Positions 17,126-26,346 of a stretch of DNA of 64,000 bases are shown piece after piece. The notes beneath the pieces were generated by a model. It saw only the letters and a program-made list of their open reading frames with translations, was not told the origin of the DNA and did not search any database. The DNA comes from Desmospora activa DSM 45169. Its GTDB lineage: Bacteria; Bacillota; Bacilli; Thermoactinomycetales; DSM-45169. Location: assembly GCF_003046315.1 (NCBI RefSeq), contig NZ_PZZP01000001.1, positions 2,170,001 through 2,234,000 of the forward strand, written 5' to 3'. Numbering within the stretch: the stretch's first letter is position 1; every line of letters starts with the position of its first letter. The position numbers and the translations under genes were made by a program.

Positions 17126-18313
17126 ATGTCACAAAATCAAACCATGATCCAATTGACGGAAAAATATGGCGCCCACAACTACCACCCGCTGCCGATCGTC
17201 ATCGCAAAGGCGGAAGGGGTGTGGGTGGAAGATGCAGACGGCAACCGATATATGGATATGTTGAGCGCATATTCCGCCCTCAACCACGGCCACCGCCATC
17301 CGCGACTGATCCAAGCCTTAAAAGAGCAGGCGGATAAAGTAACCCTCACTTCCCGCGCATTTCACAATGACCAACTGGGACTTTTTTACCAACGGGTGTC
17401 CCAATTGACAGGTAAATCGATGGTATTGCCGATGAACACCGGGGCGGAAGCGGTTGAAACCGCCATCAAAGCGGTGCGCCGCTGGGCCTACGATGCAAAA
17501 GGAGTCCCCGCGGACCAGGCGGAAATCATCGTCTGTGAAGAGAACTTCCATGGTCGCACCCTGGCTGCCGTCTCCCTCTCTTCCAACGATGAATACAAAC
17601 GCGGTTTCGGTCCCCTGCTTCCTGGAATCAAGGTGATCCCCTACGGAGATGAAGAAGCCCTGCGCCGAGCCATCACTCCAAATACCGCCGCTTTTTTGGT
17701 GGAGCCGATCCAGGGAGAGGCGGGTGTGATCGTACCCCCACCAGGATCCCTTAAAAATGCTGCCGCCATCTGCCGCGAAAACCGTGTACTGTTTGCCGCT
17801 GATGAAATCCAGACCGGGTTTGGACGGACCGGTCAACTGTTTGCCTGTGATTGGGAAGAAGTAAAACCGGATTTAATTATCATGGGAAAAGCCCTTGGCG
17901 GTGGGATTCTACCCATCTCCGCCGTTGCCGCCGACGAGGAGATTCTCGGTGTTTTTGAACCTGGTTCCCATGGATCTACCTTTGGTGGGAACCCGCTGGC
18001 TTGTGCTGTTTCAATCGCAGCTTTGGATGTCATGGTGGAGGACGATCTACCGCAGCGCTCCCGTGAGCTAGGAGAGTATTTTTTACACGAACTGAGAACG
18101 ATTGATAACTCCGTGATCAAAGAAGTGCGCGGAAAAGGGCTCTTTATCGGTGTGGAACTGCACGTCCCCGCCCGCTCCTATTGTGAACAGTTAGCGGACG
18201 GTGGACTGTTATGTAAAGAAACTCATGAAAATACCATCCGCTTCGCCCCACCGCTAACCATCACTCGAGAAGAATTGGATTGGGCGCTGGAAAAAGTGCG
18301 TACCATTCTCTAA
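17126..18313 (+). CDS. rocD: Ornithine aminotransferase
   Basis: The 395-residue class III aminotransferase has [67 protein letters not shown] and the PLP-lysine in IMGKALGGG. These blocks are characteristic of ornithine-oxoacid transaminase, which makes glutamate semialdehyde from ornithine. The ATG at 17126 has AAGGAGG seven bases upstream. It stands as a single gene with its own terminator. An acetylornithine aminotransferase is less likely, because of the YSALNHGH block. Confidence 0.9.
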   Translation: MSQNQTMIQLTEKYGAHNYHPLPIVIAKAEGVWVEDADGNRYMDMLSAYSALNHGHRHPRLIQALKEQADKVTLTSRAFHNDQLGLFYQRVSQLTGKSMVLPMNTGAEAVETAIKAVRRWAYDAKGVPADQAEIIVCEENFHGRTLAAVSLSSNDEYKRGFGPLLPGIKVIPYGDEEALRRAITPNTAAFLVEPIQGEAGVIVPPPGSLKNAAAICRENRVLFAADEIQTGFGRTGQLFACDWEEVKPDLIIMGKALGGGILPISAVAADEEILGVFEPGSHGSTFGGNPLACAVSIAALDVMVEDDLPQRSRELGEYFLHELRTIDNSVIKEVRGKGLFIGVELHVPARSYCEQLADGGLLCKETHENTIRFAPPLTITREELDWALEKVRTIL

Positions 18314-18336
18314 ATATGATCGTCATAAACCGATCT

Positions 18337-18386
18337 GGGACTGTACCAAAAAGGATTCATTTTCCTTTTGATACAGCCCCTTTTTA
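18337..18386 (+). terminator. Terminator after rocD
   Basis: A long stem with few mismatches (GGGACTGTACCAAAAAGG with CCTTTTGATACAGCCCC) ends in TTTTT. Confidence 0.85.
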
Positions 18387-18499
18387 ATCCAATGAAGGGG
18401 AAAGGATGTCAAATTCCGAAATATATCCTTTATACCTAAAATAGGGTATCTATACGCCCTTAATCAAAAGTATGAGCAGACAATCAGCCTTCATACCGA

Positions 18500-18528
18500 T
18501 TGTCAAATCTCCTCACATCATGTATTAA
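18500..18528 (+). promoter_or_regulatory. Candidate promoter for LCP gene
   Basis: TTGTCA and TATTAA are 17 bases apart. An inverted repeat GACAATC / GATTGTC (about 18479-18504) overlaps the -35 box and could be an operator. The leader to the gene would be about 180 bases, and I see no known riboswitch in it. Confidence 0.45.
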
Positions 18529-18709
18529 TATAAAAGAGGGATTGCTACCCAATACGATTTTCAGCCCGTACAACCTGTACGTGCTGTTTTGGTATTCATG
18601 TATTTTATTGACCATTCTTTTACTTCATACCTACAGATAGCTTAAAAAAGGGGGATTTTCTAAAAAGTAAGCTGGATACGAAAGCGGGGGATGACTTATC
18701 CAAACCGAA

Positions 18710-19801
18710 ATGAGCCGGGTGCAAAAACATAAGAAGAAAAAACCATGGCTTCGGGTGTTGTTAATCTGTTTCACCATTATACTGATCGGTTCCGGTTGTA
18801 TCGTCTATCAACTCTGGGGAGCATTCGATCAATCCTTTGATCCTTTGGAGCGGGATAAGTCCACTAAACGGGAACAAGTTGCGACCATGGATGAACCCTT
18901 TACCGTCTTGCTGATCGGCGCCGATGGAGACGATCAGAATTGGCGCGCTGACACCTTGATGCTGGCCGCCATCAACCCAAAGGAAAATACGATGTTTATG
19001 TACAGTATCCCCAGGGACAGCTATGCGGAAATGGCCAACTCCAACGGGGTTAAAACAAAGATTAACGCCGCTCCCTATTATGGTGTTCGTGCGGGAGTCG
19101 ATCCGGAAACCAATCTGGTGGAAACCGTAGAAGATTATTTGAATGTTCCGGTGGATTACTTTGTTAAATTGAACTTCCAAGGCTTTATCGATGTGGTCGA
19201 CGCCATCGGAGGAGTAGAAGTAGACGTTCCTTTCAGTTTTGACATGCGTCTGTTTAATAAATGGTACTCGTTCCAAGAAGGGCCCGCCCACTTGGATGGA
19301 CATGAAGCCCTTGCTTATGTACGGATGCGAAAATCGGATCCTCGTGGGGATGCCGGTCGCAACGATCGACAACGGGAAGTTGTACAGAACCTGTTAAGTC
19401 AGGGAGTCAGCTTTAACTCCGTAAACAAAATCAATGATGTGCTTCAAGCGGTCGGCAACAATTTAGGACACAATATGCAAGTAAATGAGATGTACAAAAT
19501 GCAATCCCTTTATCGCAATGTCCCCAAAGACCAGGTGGAAACCTTACAAGATAACGGCTATGATTCCAAGGATAATCCACAGGGAATCTGGTATCACTAT
19601 ATCAGCGACGAGGAGCGGCTGCGTCTGAGCCACATTTTGCAAAGGCAACTGGATCTGCCTCTTCAAACCCTCGACGGTCAAGAATTTATGGGGCAAAGTC
19701 CCGCTGATCAAGGGGAAAACACCCCTGCTGAAAACGAGGGAAGCCCCCAGCTGGAAGTTGCCCCAGAAGAGGGAAATATCGATAACCAAACCACTCCATA
19801 A
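18710..19801 (+). CDS. LytR-CpsA-Psr (LCP) cell-wall ligase
   Basis: The 363-residue protein has a basic N-terminus, one membrane anchor (VLLICFTIILIGSGCIVYQLW) and an extracellular LCP domain. LLIGADGDDQNWRADTLML, YSIPRDSYAEM, GFIDVVDAIGGVEVDVPF and YVRMRKSDPRGDAGRNDRQ hold the Arg and Asp residues that bind polyprenyl phosphate. LCP enzymes attach teichoic acid or other glycopolymers to peptidoglycan. The last about 45 residues are acidic and Pro/Glu-rich. The ribosome site for the ATG at 18710 is poor, since GGGGG lies 19 bases upstream, so the true start is uncertain. Confidence 0.9.
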   Translation: MSRVQKHKKKKPWLRVLLICFTIILIGSGCIVYQLWGAFDQSFDPLERDKSTKREQVATMDEPFTVLLIGADGDDQNWRADTLMLAAINPKENTMFMYSIPRDSYAEMANSNGVKTKINAAPYYGVRAGVDPETNLVETVEDYLNVPVDYFVKLNFQGFIDVVDAIGGVEVDVPFSFDMRLFNKWYSFQEGPAHLDGHEALAYVRMRKSDPRGDAGRNDRQREVVQNLLSQGVSFNSVNKINDVLQAVGNNLGHNMQVNEMYKMQSLYRNVPKDQVETLQDNGYDSKDNPQGIWYHYISDEERLRLSHILQRQLDLPLQTLDGQEFMGQSPADQGENTPAENEGSPQLEVAPEEGNIDNQTTP

Positions 19802-19812
19802 TGTACCTCATG

Positions 19813-19852
19813 AAAAAGCCCACATCCCTTTAGAAAAGGATGTGGGCTTTTG
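19813..19852. terminator. Bidirectional terminator between LCP gene and comEA
   Basis: AAGCCCACATCC and GGATGTGGGCTT form a perfect 12-bp stem with A-run and T-run flanks. Confidence 0.88.
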
Positions 19853-19861
19853 TTGAATCGA

Positions 19862-20506
19862 TCAGTGTACAGCAACCTGATCCCGCAGCTGTTCAACTGT
19901 TTTCTCGCCAATCCCAGACACCTGCACAAGCTCATCCACACTGGAAAAAGGGCCATGTTCTTCCCGATGACGCAGGATGGCCTCCGCTTTGGCGGGCCCA
20001 ATCCCGTTCAGCGATTCCAACTGTTCTTGAGTCGCCGTATTTAGATTGATCGGACCTGTCTGTCCCGATCCCGCAGAGGCAGGAGAATCCTCCTGCATCA
20101 TAACTCCAGTCGGCTCTTCCCCTTCAACCGGAATATATAGCGCCATGCCATCTGTAAGCGGTTGGGCCAAATTTACTACATTCATATCCGCCTCTTTGGT
20201 GGGTCCTCCAGCCTGTTTGATCGCGTCTTTTACTCGAGATCCCGCTTCTAAGCGATATACCCCCGGCTCTTTTATCGCCCCTTTTACATCGACCACCAAT
20301 TCAACGGCATCCTCTACTTGCTCGCTTTTCTGTTCCTCCTGGGATTGCAAGGGTTGATAAGAGTCCGCTTGCAATTCGGTATCGCCTTTTTTTCCTTCAT
20401 TCCCACCCCACCACCAAAAAAGTGTCATTCCCACCACAGCCAGCCCTAAAGCTCCCGCGGTAATCGCCAACTTTTTCTCCCTCGAACTCCAAGCATCCAC
20501 CCACAT
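19862..20506 (-). CDS. comEA: DNA receptor ComEA
   Basis: The 214-residue protein has one membrane segment (LAITAGALGLAVVGMTLFWWW) and an acidic linker. A SLBB-type domain follows (VVDVKGAIKEPGVYRLEAGSR). The C-terminal helix-hairpin-helix pair (INLNTATQEQLESLNGIGPAKAEAI, VSGIGEKTVEQLR) binds double-stranded DNA. ComEA catches DNA at the cell surface for transformation. The ATG at 20506 has GGAGG nine bases upstream; the longer frame has no such site. The divergent comER next door is the Bacillus arrangement, but comEB and comEC do not follow directly. Confidence 0.92.
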   Translation of the reverse strand: MWVDAWSSREKKLAITAGALGLAVVGMTLFWWWGGNEGKKGDTELQADSYQPLQSQEEQKSEQVEDAVELVVDVKGAIKEPGVYRLEAGSRVKDAIKQAGGPTKEADMNVVNLAQPLTDGMALYIPVEGEEPTGVMMQEDSPASAGSGQTGPINLNTATQEQLESLNGIGPAKAEAILRHREEHGPFSSVDELVQVSGIGEKTVEQLRDQVAVH

Positions 20507-20611
20507 CAGTCTCACCCTCCATTCTTCATATTCTCTTCTCATCAACCGTCAACACTGCGCATAGTCTGAAATGAAACCATTCCTTCCACCCATTAAAAAG
20601 GAGGAAATCCC

Positions 20612-21439
20612 TTGACCATCGGCTTTATCGGAACGGGAAGCATGGGAAGTACCCTGATCCAGGCCTTTATAGACGCCAAACGCTTGGCGCCTGAGGAGAT
20701 CGTCGTCTACAACCGTACCCGCAGCAAAGCGGAAAAGTTACAGAAACAGTATCCGGGACTTCGTATCGCAGCGAACAATCGGGAGTTGGTTCAACAAACC
20801 CCTATCTTCTTCCTATGTATCAAGCCCCATGAATTTCGGACCGTATTGGATGAAATCAAGGATCATGTACATGACGACCAGATCGCGGTCTCTATCACCA
20901 GTCCGGTGATGATTCGCGATCTAGAAGAATGGCTGCCAGCTAAGATCGCCAAGATTATCCCTAGTATCACCCAAGCGGTTCTCTCCGGTAATTCACTCGT
21001 TATCCCTGGTACGCGTCTTAGCGAGACTGACCGTAACACCTTGTGGAACTTGTTTGCCGCCATCAGCCGCCCGTTGCTTATTGAGGAGAATCATGTACGG
21101 ATCGCCTCTGATTTGGCCTGTTGTGGCCCCGCTTTTATGGCTAATCTGTTGGAAAAGCTGGCCGATGCCGCTGTGGAAGAAACTCAGCTCCCACGAGAAC
21201 AGGCACTCTCATTGGTCACACAAATGACGGAGGGCCTAGGGGGATTGTTGAGTGTGGGCGGCTTTACCCTACAAAGCTTACAGGAGCGGGTAGCGGTGCC
21301 TGGAGGGATCACCCGCAAAGGGCTCGATTTGTTAGATGCGGAGATCGGTCCTGTTTTCCACGACTTAATCCGCCTGACCCACACCAAATACGCTGCGGAT
21401 ATCCAACAAGTAAAAAGCTCCTTTCAGACGGAAAAATAG
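20612..21439 (+). CDS. comER: ComER, pyrroline-5-carboxylate reductase family
   Basis: The 275-residue protein has an N-terminal Rossmann motif GFIGTGSMGSTLI and the ProC-type C-terminal block GGITRKGLDLLD. Its divergent position next to comEA identifies it as ComER rather than housekeeping ProC. The start is TTG at 20612, with AAGGAGG eight bases upstream. Its role is unclear; in Bacillus it has been linked to sporulation and biofilm regulation. A dehydrogenase activity is assumed only from the family. Confidence 0.88.
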   Translation: MTIGFIGTGSMGSTLIQAFIDAKRLAPEEIVVYNRTRSKAEKLQKQYPGLRIAANNRELVQQTPIFFLCIKPHEFRTVLDEIKDHVHDDQIAVSITSPVMIRDLEEWLPAKIAKIIPSITQAVLSGNSLVIPGTRLSETDRNTLWNLFAAISRPLLIEENHVRIASDLACCGPAFMANLLEKLADAAVEETQLPREQALSLVTQMTEGLGGLLSVGGFTLQSLQERVAVPGGITRKGLDLLDAEIGPVFHDLIRLTHTKYAADIQQVKSSFQTEK

Positions 21440-21527
21440 CAAAATGATTGAATCAAACCCATCAATATCCATTCTTATTATACTATAAAATACTTTTGTT
21501 GCAGATTTACAGCGAATACTGCCACAA

Positions 21528-21568
21528 AAAAACAGAGCGGATCGGCTTTGATCCGTTCTGTTTTTTTT
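21528..21568 (+). terminator. Terminator after comER
   Basis: AACAGAGCGGATC and GATCCGTTCTGTT form a stem with one wobble, followed by eight T. Confidence 0.88.
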
Positions 21569-21656
21569 AGTATAAAGTACCTGACATATAATGTTTGCTT
21601 CGATCGTGCTACGCAGGGTAGAAAGAAATCCTTAGTCGGATCGGCTTTTTAGCCCC

Positions 21657-21689
21657 ATAAAAAACGCCGACCCATCGGGTCGACGCGGG
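21657..21689 (-). terminator. Terminator after leuS
   Basis: On the minus strand CGACCC and GGGTCG form the core stem and are followed by GCGTTTTTT, about 10 bases past the leuS stop. Confidence 0.75.
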
Positions 21690-21698
21690 TATCATCCG

Positions 21699-24155
21699 TT
21701 ATTTTGCAACGATATTCACCAGTTTGCCGGGGATGACAATCACCTTGCGCACGGTTTTACCGTCTACCAGCTGACGCACTTTTTCTTCCGCCATCACTTG
21801 GGCTTCAATCGCCTCTCGATCCGCACCGGTCGGTACGGTCGCTTTGTGGCGTACTTTGCCGTTAATTTGGACGGCGATTTCCACTTCATCCAGAACCAAC
21901 GCGGCTTCGTCATAGGCAGGCCAGGGCTGGTCGTGTACACTATCGGATTTCCCAATATCCTGCCACAGCTCTGCGCTGATATGAGGGGCAAAGGGCGCCA
22001 GTAACACGATCACCGTTTCAATCGCTTGCGCCAGTGTTCCTCGATCCGCCTCCTCAGGGTATGCATAGATGCCGTTGACCAGTTCCATAATGCCGCTGAT
22101 GGCGGTATTAAACTGATAGCGTTCATCCATGTCCACCGTCGCTTTTTTCACTGTCTGATGTACTAGACGGTTCAGCTCCTTGGCGGCGGCATCCGATTGT
22201 TGTGGCAAGGGCTGGTTTTCAAACAAGGAATTATGATTCTGCACCATCCGCCATACCCGTGTCAAAAAGCGATAGCTTCCCTCTACACCAGAGTCGCTCC
22301 ATTCCAGCTCCCGATCCGGGGGAGCAGCGAACAGGATAAACAGACGGGCGGTATCTGCCCCGTAGCGGTCGATAATTTCCCGTGGAGAAACCACATTCCC
22401 CTTTGATTTGGACATCTTGGAGCCATCTTTTAAGACCATCCCCTGGGGAAAATAGTGCCGGAAGGGTTCCTCCGCCTCCAACATATCGGCATCGTGTAAT
22501 ACTTTGGTGACAAAGCGGGAGTACAACAGATGAAGGACGGCATGCTCGACGCCGCCGATATAAAAATCGACCGGCATCCAACGATCCGCCTTTTCCTTGG
22601 CAAAAGGAACAGTTTGATTGTGTGGGTCGACATAGCGCAGAAAGTACCAAGACGAGTCGATAAACGTGTCCATGGTATCCGTTTCACGGCGAGCACTACC
22701 CCCACAAGATGGACAGGTGGTAGTGGCAAAGCTGTCCGATGTCGTCAAGGGATTACTCTTCCCGTCAAACACCACATCCTCCGGCAACCGTACCGGTAGA
22801 TCTTCTTTCGGTACCGGCACCACACCACAATCGTCACAATACAGAATCGGAATCGGACAACCCCAGTAGCGTTGGCGGGAGAATAACCAATCCCGCAACC
22901 GGTAAGAGACGGTGGCGCCTCCTTTTTCCTGGGATTCCAGGTGGGCAGCAATCGCTTGAATCGCCTCGCGATTGCCCATCCCATCGAAGGGACCCGAGTT
23001 AATCAAAAGACCATCATCTACAAAGGCTCCTTGCCCGTCATCTTCTTCCCCTTCCTGCGATTGAATCACCTGTCGAATGGGGAGGTCGTATTTGTGAGCA
23101 AAGATAAAATCGCGCTCATCGTGGGCAGGAACACCCATCACCGCACCGGTACCATAATCCATCAACACATAATTGGCCACCCAGATCGGGATCGATTCCC
23201 CCGTTAAGGGATGTTTGGCGTAAGCGCCGGTAAAGTGGCCCACTTTCTCTACATCGGAACCCGTCCGGGACAATTCCGATTCTTTTGCCATCGCTTCGGT
23301 AAACGCCTGGATCGCTCCTTCGCTTTCTTTGCCTTGAATCAGCTTTGACACCAGTGGATGCTCCGGCGCCAACACCAGATAGGTTACCCCGTATAAGGTG
23401 TCAGGACGAGTGGTAAAGACCGATACCGGTTCATCGTTTAACTCTGGGATGGTAAACGTAATCGCTGCCCCTTGACTGCGGCCGATCCAGTTTCGCTGCA
23501 TCGCCTTCACTTTTTCCGGCCATTGCGGCAGCTGTTCCAATCCCTCCAACAACGCATCCGCGTAATCGGTGATACGCAGGAACCACTGTTCTAGCTCCTT
23601 TTTTTCCACTTCGCTGCCACAACGCCAACACTGGCCGTCTTCCACCTGTTCATTGGCCAAGACGGTGGCACAATCGGGACACCAGTTGACCGCCGCTTTT
23701 TTGCGGTAGGCCAGCCCCCGTTCATAAAAGAGAAGGAACAGCCATTGCGTAAAGTGGTAATAATCCGGCAGACAGGTTCCAACATAGCGATCCCAGTCAT
23801 AGGAAATCCCTAAGCGCGCCTGCTCTTCTCGGATTCGTTCCATATTGGACTCCGTCCACTCCCGGGGGTTGACCCCGCGATGAATGGCGGCGTTTTCCGC
23901 TGGTAAGCCAAAGGCATCCGCTCCCATGGGGTGGATGACTCGATATCCGTTCATCCGTTTAAAGCGGGCCACCACGTCACCGATGGAATAGTTTCGGACA
24001 TGGCCCATATGCAACCCTTCTCCCGAAGGGTAGGGAAACATCTCCAAAGCGTAAAACTTCGGTTTTTCCGTAGTCTCCTCCGTTTGATGGGCAGCAGTTT
24101 GTTCCCATTGTTTTTGCCATCGCGGCTCCAATATTTGTGGTTCATATCGTTTCAT
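21699..24155 (-). CDS. leuS: Leucyl-tRNA synthetase
   Basis: The 818-residue class I synthetase has the HIGH-type motif HMGH at residues 49-52 within PYPSGEGLHMGHVRNY. The zinc ligands are in CPDCATV and CWRCGSE. The editing domain has VFTTRPDTLYGVTY, and KMSKS lies in GSKMSKSKGNVVSP. Length and order are normal for bacterial LeuRS, which charges tRNA-Leu. A T-box leader with a leucine specifier and a strong promoter lie upstream, so expression rises on leucyl-tRNA shortage. Confidence 0.96.
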   Translation of the reverse strand: MKRYEPQILEPRWQKQWEQTAAHQTEETTEKPKFYALEMFPYPSGEGLHMGHVRNYSIGDVVARFKRMNGYRVIHPMGADAFGLPAENAAIHRGVNPREWTESNMERIREEQARLGISYDWDRYVGTCLPDYYHFTQWLFLLFYERGLAYRKKAAVNWCPDCATVLANEQVEDGQCWRCGSEVEKKELEQWFLRITDYADALLEGLEQLPQWPEKVKAMQRNWIGRSQGAAITFTIPELNDEPVSVFTTRPDTLYGVTYLVLAPEHPLVSKLIQGKESEGAIQAFTEAMAKESELSRTGSDVEKVGHFTGAYAKHPLTGESIPIWVANYVLMDYGTGAVMGVPAHDERDFIFAHKYDLPIRQVIQSQEGEEDDGQGAFVDDGLLINSGPFDGMGNREAIQAIAAHLESQEKGGATVSYRLRDWLFSRQRYWGCPIPILYCDDCGVVPVPKEDLPVRLPEDVVFDGKSNPLTTSDSFATTTCPSCGGSARRETDTMDTFIDSSWYFLRYVDPHNQTVPFAKEKADRWMPVDFYIGGVEHAVLHLLYSRFVTKVLHDADMLEAEEPFRHYFPQGMVLKDGSKMSKSKGNVVSPREIIDRYGADTARLFILFAAPPDRELEWSDSGVEGSYRFLTRVWRMVQNHNSLFENQPLPQQSDAAAKELNRLVHQTVKKATVDMDERYQFNTAISGIMELVNGIYAYPEEADRGTLAQAIETVIVLLAPFAPHISAELWQDIGKSDSVHDQPWPAYDEAALVLDEVEIAVQINGKVRHKATVPTGADREAIEAQVMAEEKVRQLVDGKTVRKVIVIPGKLVNIVAK

Positions 24156-24251
24156 CGCGCAACTACCTCCATATGAAAACCCTTGTCCTTTGACATGGGG
24201 AGGAAATATGAGTGAGGGCGTTATCCCCCATTCTTTGTCGTTTGCTCATAA

Positions 24252-24510
24252 TTAAAACCTCCCGCCCCCAGCACAAGTTGCTAGGGACGAGAGGTTGGTT
24301 TCACATCTCCCGCGGTACCACCCTGATTGGCCCAGCTGAGAAAGCCGTGCCCGCTTTGGATCCATTAACGAAGATCAATCGTCAAAGGGTACTAGGTTGG
24401 TTCCCCTTTGAGGCGATGAGGCGAGTTCATCTGGTCATCCCGATCGGCTTGCACCATACACCGACTCTCTAAGCGGGCCTCTCCTAAATTACTGCTCCCC
24501 ATCCTAGCCG
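24252..24510 (-). promoter_or_regulatory. T-box leader of leuS, Leu (CTC) specifier
   Basis: On the minus strand the leader has AGAGAGTCGG in stem I, then AACTCGCC, whose CTC (24425-24423) fits as the leucine specifier. The conserved T-box TGGTACCGCGG lies at 24320-24310. The terminator AACCTCTCGTCCC / GGGCGGGAGGTT is followed by TTAATT (24297-24254). Uncharged tRNA-Leu should favour the antiterminator. Confidence 0.93.
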
Positions 24511-24549
24511 AGAACGTGATTCACATTGGCTTGAAATTATTTAATCAAC

Positions 24550-24579
24550 ATTATATGCAATAGCTTGGTTCAGTGTCAA
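24550..24579 (-). promoter_or_regulatory. SigA promoter of leuS
   Basis: On the minus strand TTGACA and TATAAT are perfect consensus boxes, separated by 18 bases, just upstream of the T-box. Confidence 0.85.
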
Positions 24580-24613
24580 CGGTTTTTACTGATTTTTTGT
24601 TTCAGCAAACGGG

Positions 24614-24796
24614 GAAGGGTTTTTGAGTCTGCGTGCTCTTGCTGTTTGCAAAGAAGAGGGTGATGTCCGCTCCAGCTGCCGAGGTTGGGAGCGGGCTAAA
24701 CTCGCTGTCGCTCATACAGGTAGCCCGCTTTTTCCCGCCCTCGGCAACTTCCGCTGAGTAGCACAGCAAAGGCACTTCGCTTTCAAAAATCCCTTC
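24614..24796. repeat. Long imperfect palindrome, MITE- or REP-like
   Basis: The outer ends are AAGGGTTTTTGAG and TTTCAAAAATCCCTT, which are complementary with one insertion. The inner arms TGCCGAGG...GGGAGCGGGCTA and TAGCCCGCTTTTTCCCGCCCTCGGCA are complementary. The loop holds CTCGCTGTCGCTCATACAGG. No protein is encoded. The outer ends recur next to each other at 27262-27290. Confidence 0.6.
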
Positions 24797-24825
24797 TATC
24801 ATTCATATAACCACAGACCTGATGC

Positions 24826-25167
24826 TTACTGTACACCCACGAGGGCGGCATCGCCCCATAGACGCTCCAGGTCGTAGAAATCCCGCTCGTCCTTGTGGAA
24901 GACATGAACGACCACATCACCGAGATCAACCAGCACCCAACGAGATTCGGATAACCCTTCAATTCCTTTAACAGGAATATCGGCTTCCTGCATTTTTTTC
25001 CTAACGGCATCCACAATCGCCTTAACCTGGGTTTGAGAATTTCCATGACAGATGACAAAATAATCGGCGATAACGGATAAACCCCGAATATCCAGGATGG
25101 TAACGCGCTGGGCCTTTTTTTCCTCGGCGGCTGAGGCCGCCAGTTGAGCCAGTTCCACTAGGTTCAA
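24826..25167 (-). CDS. rsfS: Ribosomal silencing factor RsfS
   Basis: The 113-residue protein has the RsfS/Iojap signature VTILDIRGLSVIADYFVICHGNS, GLSESRWVLVDLGDVVVHVFH and FYDLERLWGDA. RsfS binds ribosomal protein L14 and stops subunit joining in starvation. The start overlaps the yqeK stop by four bases, so the genes are coupled. The order nadD-yqeK-rsfS is the usual one. Confidence 0.94.
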   Translation of the reverse strand: MNLVELAQLAASAAEEKKAQRVTILDIRGLSVIADYFVICHGNSQTQVKAIVDAVRKKMQEADIPVKGIEGLSESRWVLVDLGDVVVHVFHKDERDFYDLERLWGDAALVGVQ

Positions 25168-25757
25168 AGAGATTCCTCCTTCAAAATTTGCTTCGATCCA
25201 ATCCGATCGATGAGATCATTGCGGGCAGCGAGGGTCAAGGGGTACACCTTTTGCCGTCGCTCGATCAAAAAGCGGATGGTGTTATCCAAGGATTGTAAGA
25301 GCGCCTCTTCCAGATTGGTCTGCGCTCGTTTGCGGATTCCATCCACCCCCGGATAACGCCGTCCCGGTTCAATCGCGTCAGCCACAAAAATCACTTGTTC
25401 TAATTGAGACATATGCGGACGGCCGGATGTATGATAACGAATCGCATTTAATATTTCGTCATCATCGACCCCCAGTTCCTCCCGAACCACCTCTGCCCCG
25501 ACAAACGCGTGCCACAGCTCCTTGCTATGCGCCAACAAATCGGCGGGTAACCCTTTGGCACGGATGATTTGATCCATTTTCTCCACCGGCCAAAACTTGC
25601 AATAATCATGAAGGGTCGCCGCGATTTCCGTTTTTTCCATATCGGCTCCAAACCGATCGGCTAATTCTCGGGCCGTCTCAACCACCCTTAAGGTGTGCTC
25701 CCAACGCGCGCGGGGCATCTGTGCTTGCGTCACTTCTACCCAATCAGCTCGATTCAT
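25164..25757 (-). CDS. yqeK: HD-domain bis(5'-nucleosyl)-tetraphosphatase YqeK
   Basis: The 197-residue protein has the HD motif ATLHDYCKFW and the earlier ARWEHTLRVVETA, plus AIRYHTSGRPHMS, giving the metal ligands. YqeK-type HD proteins hydrolyse diadenosine tetraphosphate symmetrically. I chose the ATG at 25757 (GAGGAG ten bases upstream). The longer frame only reads through nadD in another phase. The gene overlaps nadD by 14 bases and rsfS by four. Confidence 0.9.
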   Translation of the reverse strand: MNRADWVEVTQAQMPRARWEHTLRVVETARELADRFGADMEKTEIAATLHDYCKFWPVEKMDQIIRAKGLPADLLAHSKELWHAFVGAEVVREELGVDDDEILNAIRYHTSGRPHMSQLEQVIFVADAIEPGRRYPGVDGIRKRAQTNLEEALLQSLDNTIRFLIERRQKVYPLTLAARNDLIDRIGSKQILKEESL

Positions 25758-26334
25758 ACAAATGATTCTCCTCAATATAACGGCGGACTGATTCCGGCAC
25801 CAGAAAACGGATCGATCGTCCTGTTTGCACGCGTTCACGGATATTAGTGGAGGAAAGGTCCACCTGTATGCCTTCCCGCACCAGGAGCAATCGTTTTTGT
25901 ATCCATTCCGGCAGGTGATCCCCCAAGTGGTAATGAGGACGAACCAGCCCAATCATTTTTACCGCGTGCAGGATTTCTTTTATTTTATACCATCGCGGCA
26001 AATCCAGCACCATATCTCCCCCCAGAATAAAGAAAAATTCTCGGTCTGGGTAGCGGCTGACCAGGGTTTGAACCGTATCAACCGTGTAGGAGACGCCGGG
26101 TCGCTCCAGCTCAATCCGGGAAACGGAAAAACCGGTAACCTCCTGTACAGCCAATTGTACCATTTGAAAGCGATGCTCCGCTGTCGCAGGAATATGGGTA
26201 GGTTTATGAGGGGGCCGGGCAGCGGGAACAAACCAAACTTCGTCCAATCCCGCCGCTTCCCGTGCTTGTTCCGCTATCATCAGATGTCCGATATGAATCG
26301 GATCAAAGGTCCCTCCAAATATTCCCGTCTTCAC
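25744..26334 (-). CDS. nadD: Nicotinate-nucleotide adenylyltransferase
   Basis: The 196-residue protein starts MKTGIFGGTFDPIHIGHLMIA, the nucleotidyltransferase motif. RPPHKPTH, FILGGDMVLDLPRWYK and the C-terminal block ISSTxIR (here LSSTNIRERV) are also present. It makes deamido-NAD from nicotinate mononucleotide and ATP. It starts only 12 bases after aroE; the yhbY gene that usually sits between them is absent. Confidence 0.94.
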   Translation of the reverse strand: MKTGIFGGTFDPIHIGHLMIAEQAREAAGLDEVWFVPAARPPHKPTHIPATAEHRFQMVQLAVQEVTGFSVSRIELERPGVSYTVDTVQTLVSRYPDREFFFILGGDMVLDLPRWYKIKEILHAVKMIGLVRPHYHLGDHLPEWIQKRLLLVREGIQVDLSSTNIRERVQTGRSIRFLVPESVRRYIEENHLYESS

Positions 26335-26346
26335 ATGCTTTCTCCC

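Noticed and set aside
18390-18709. Possible riboswitch before the LCP gene
   Set aside because: I compared it by eye with c-di-AMP and c-di-GMP aptamer motifs and found no conserved core.
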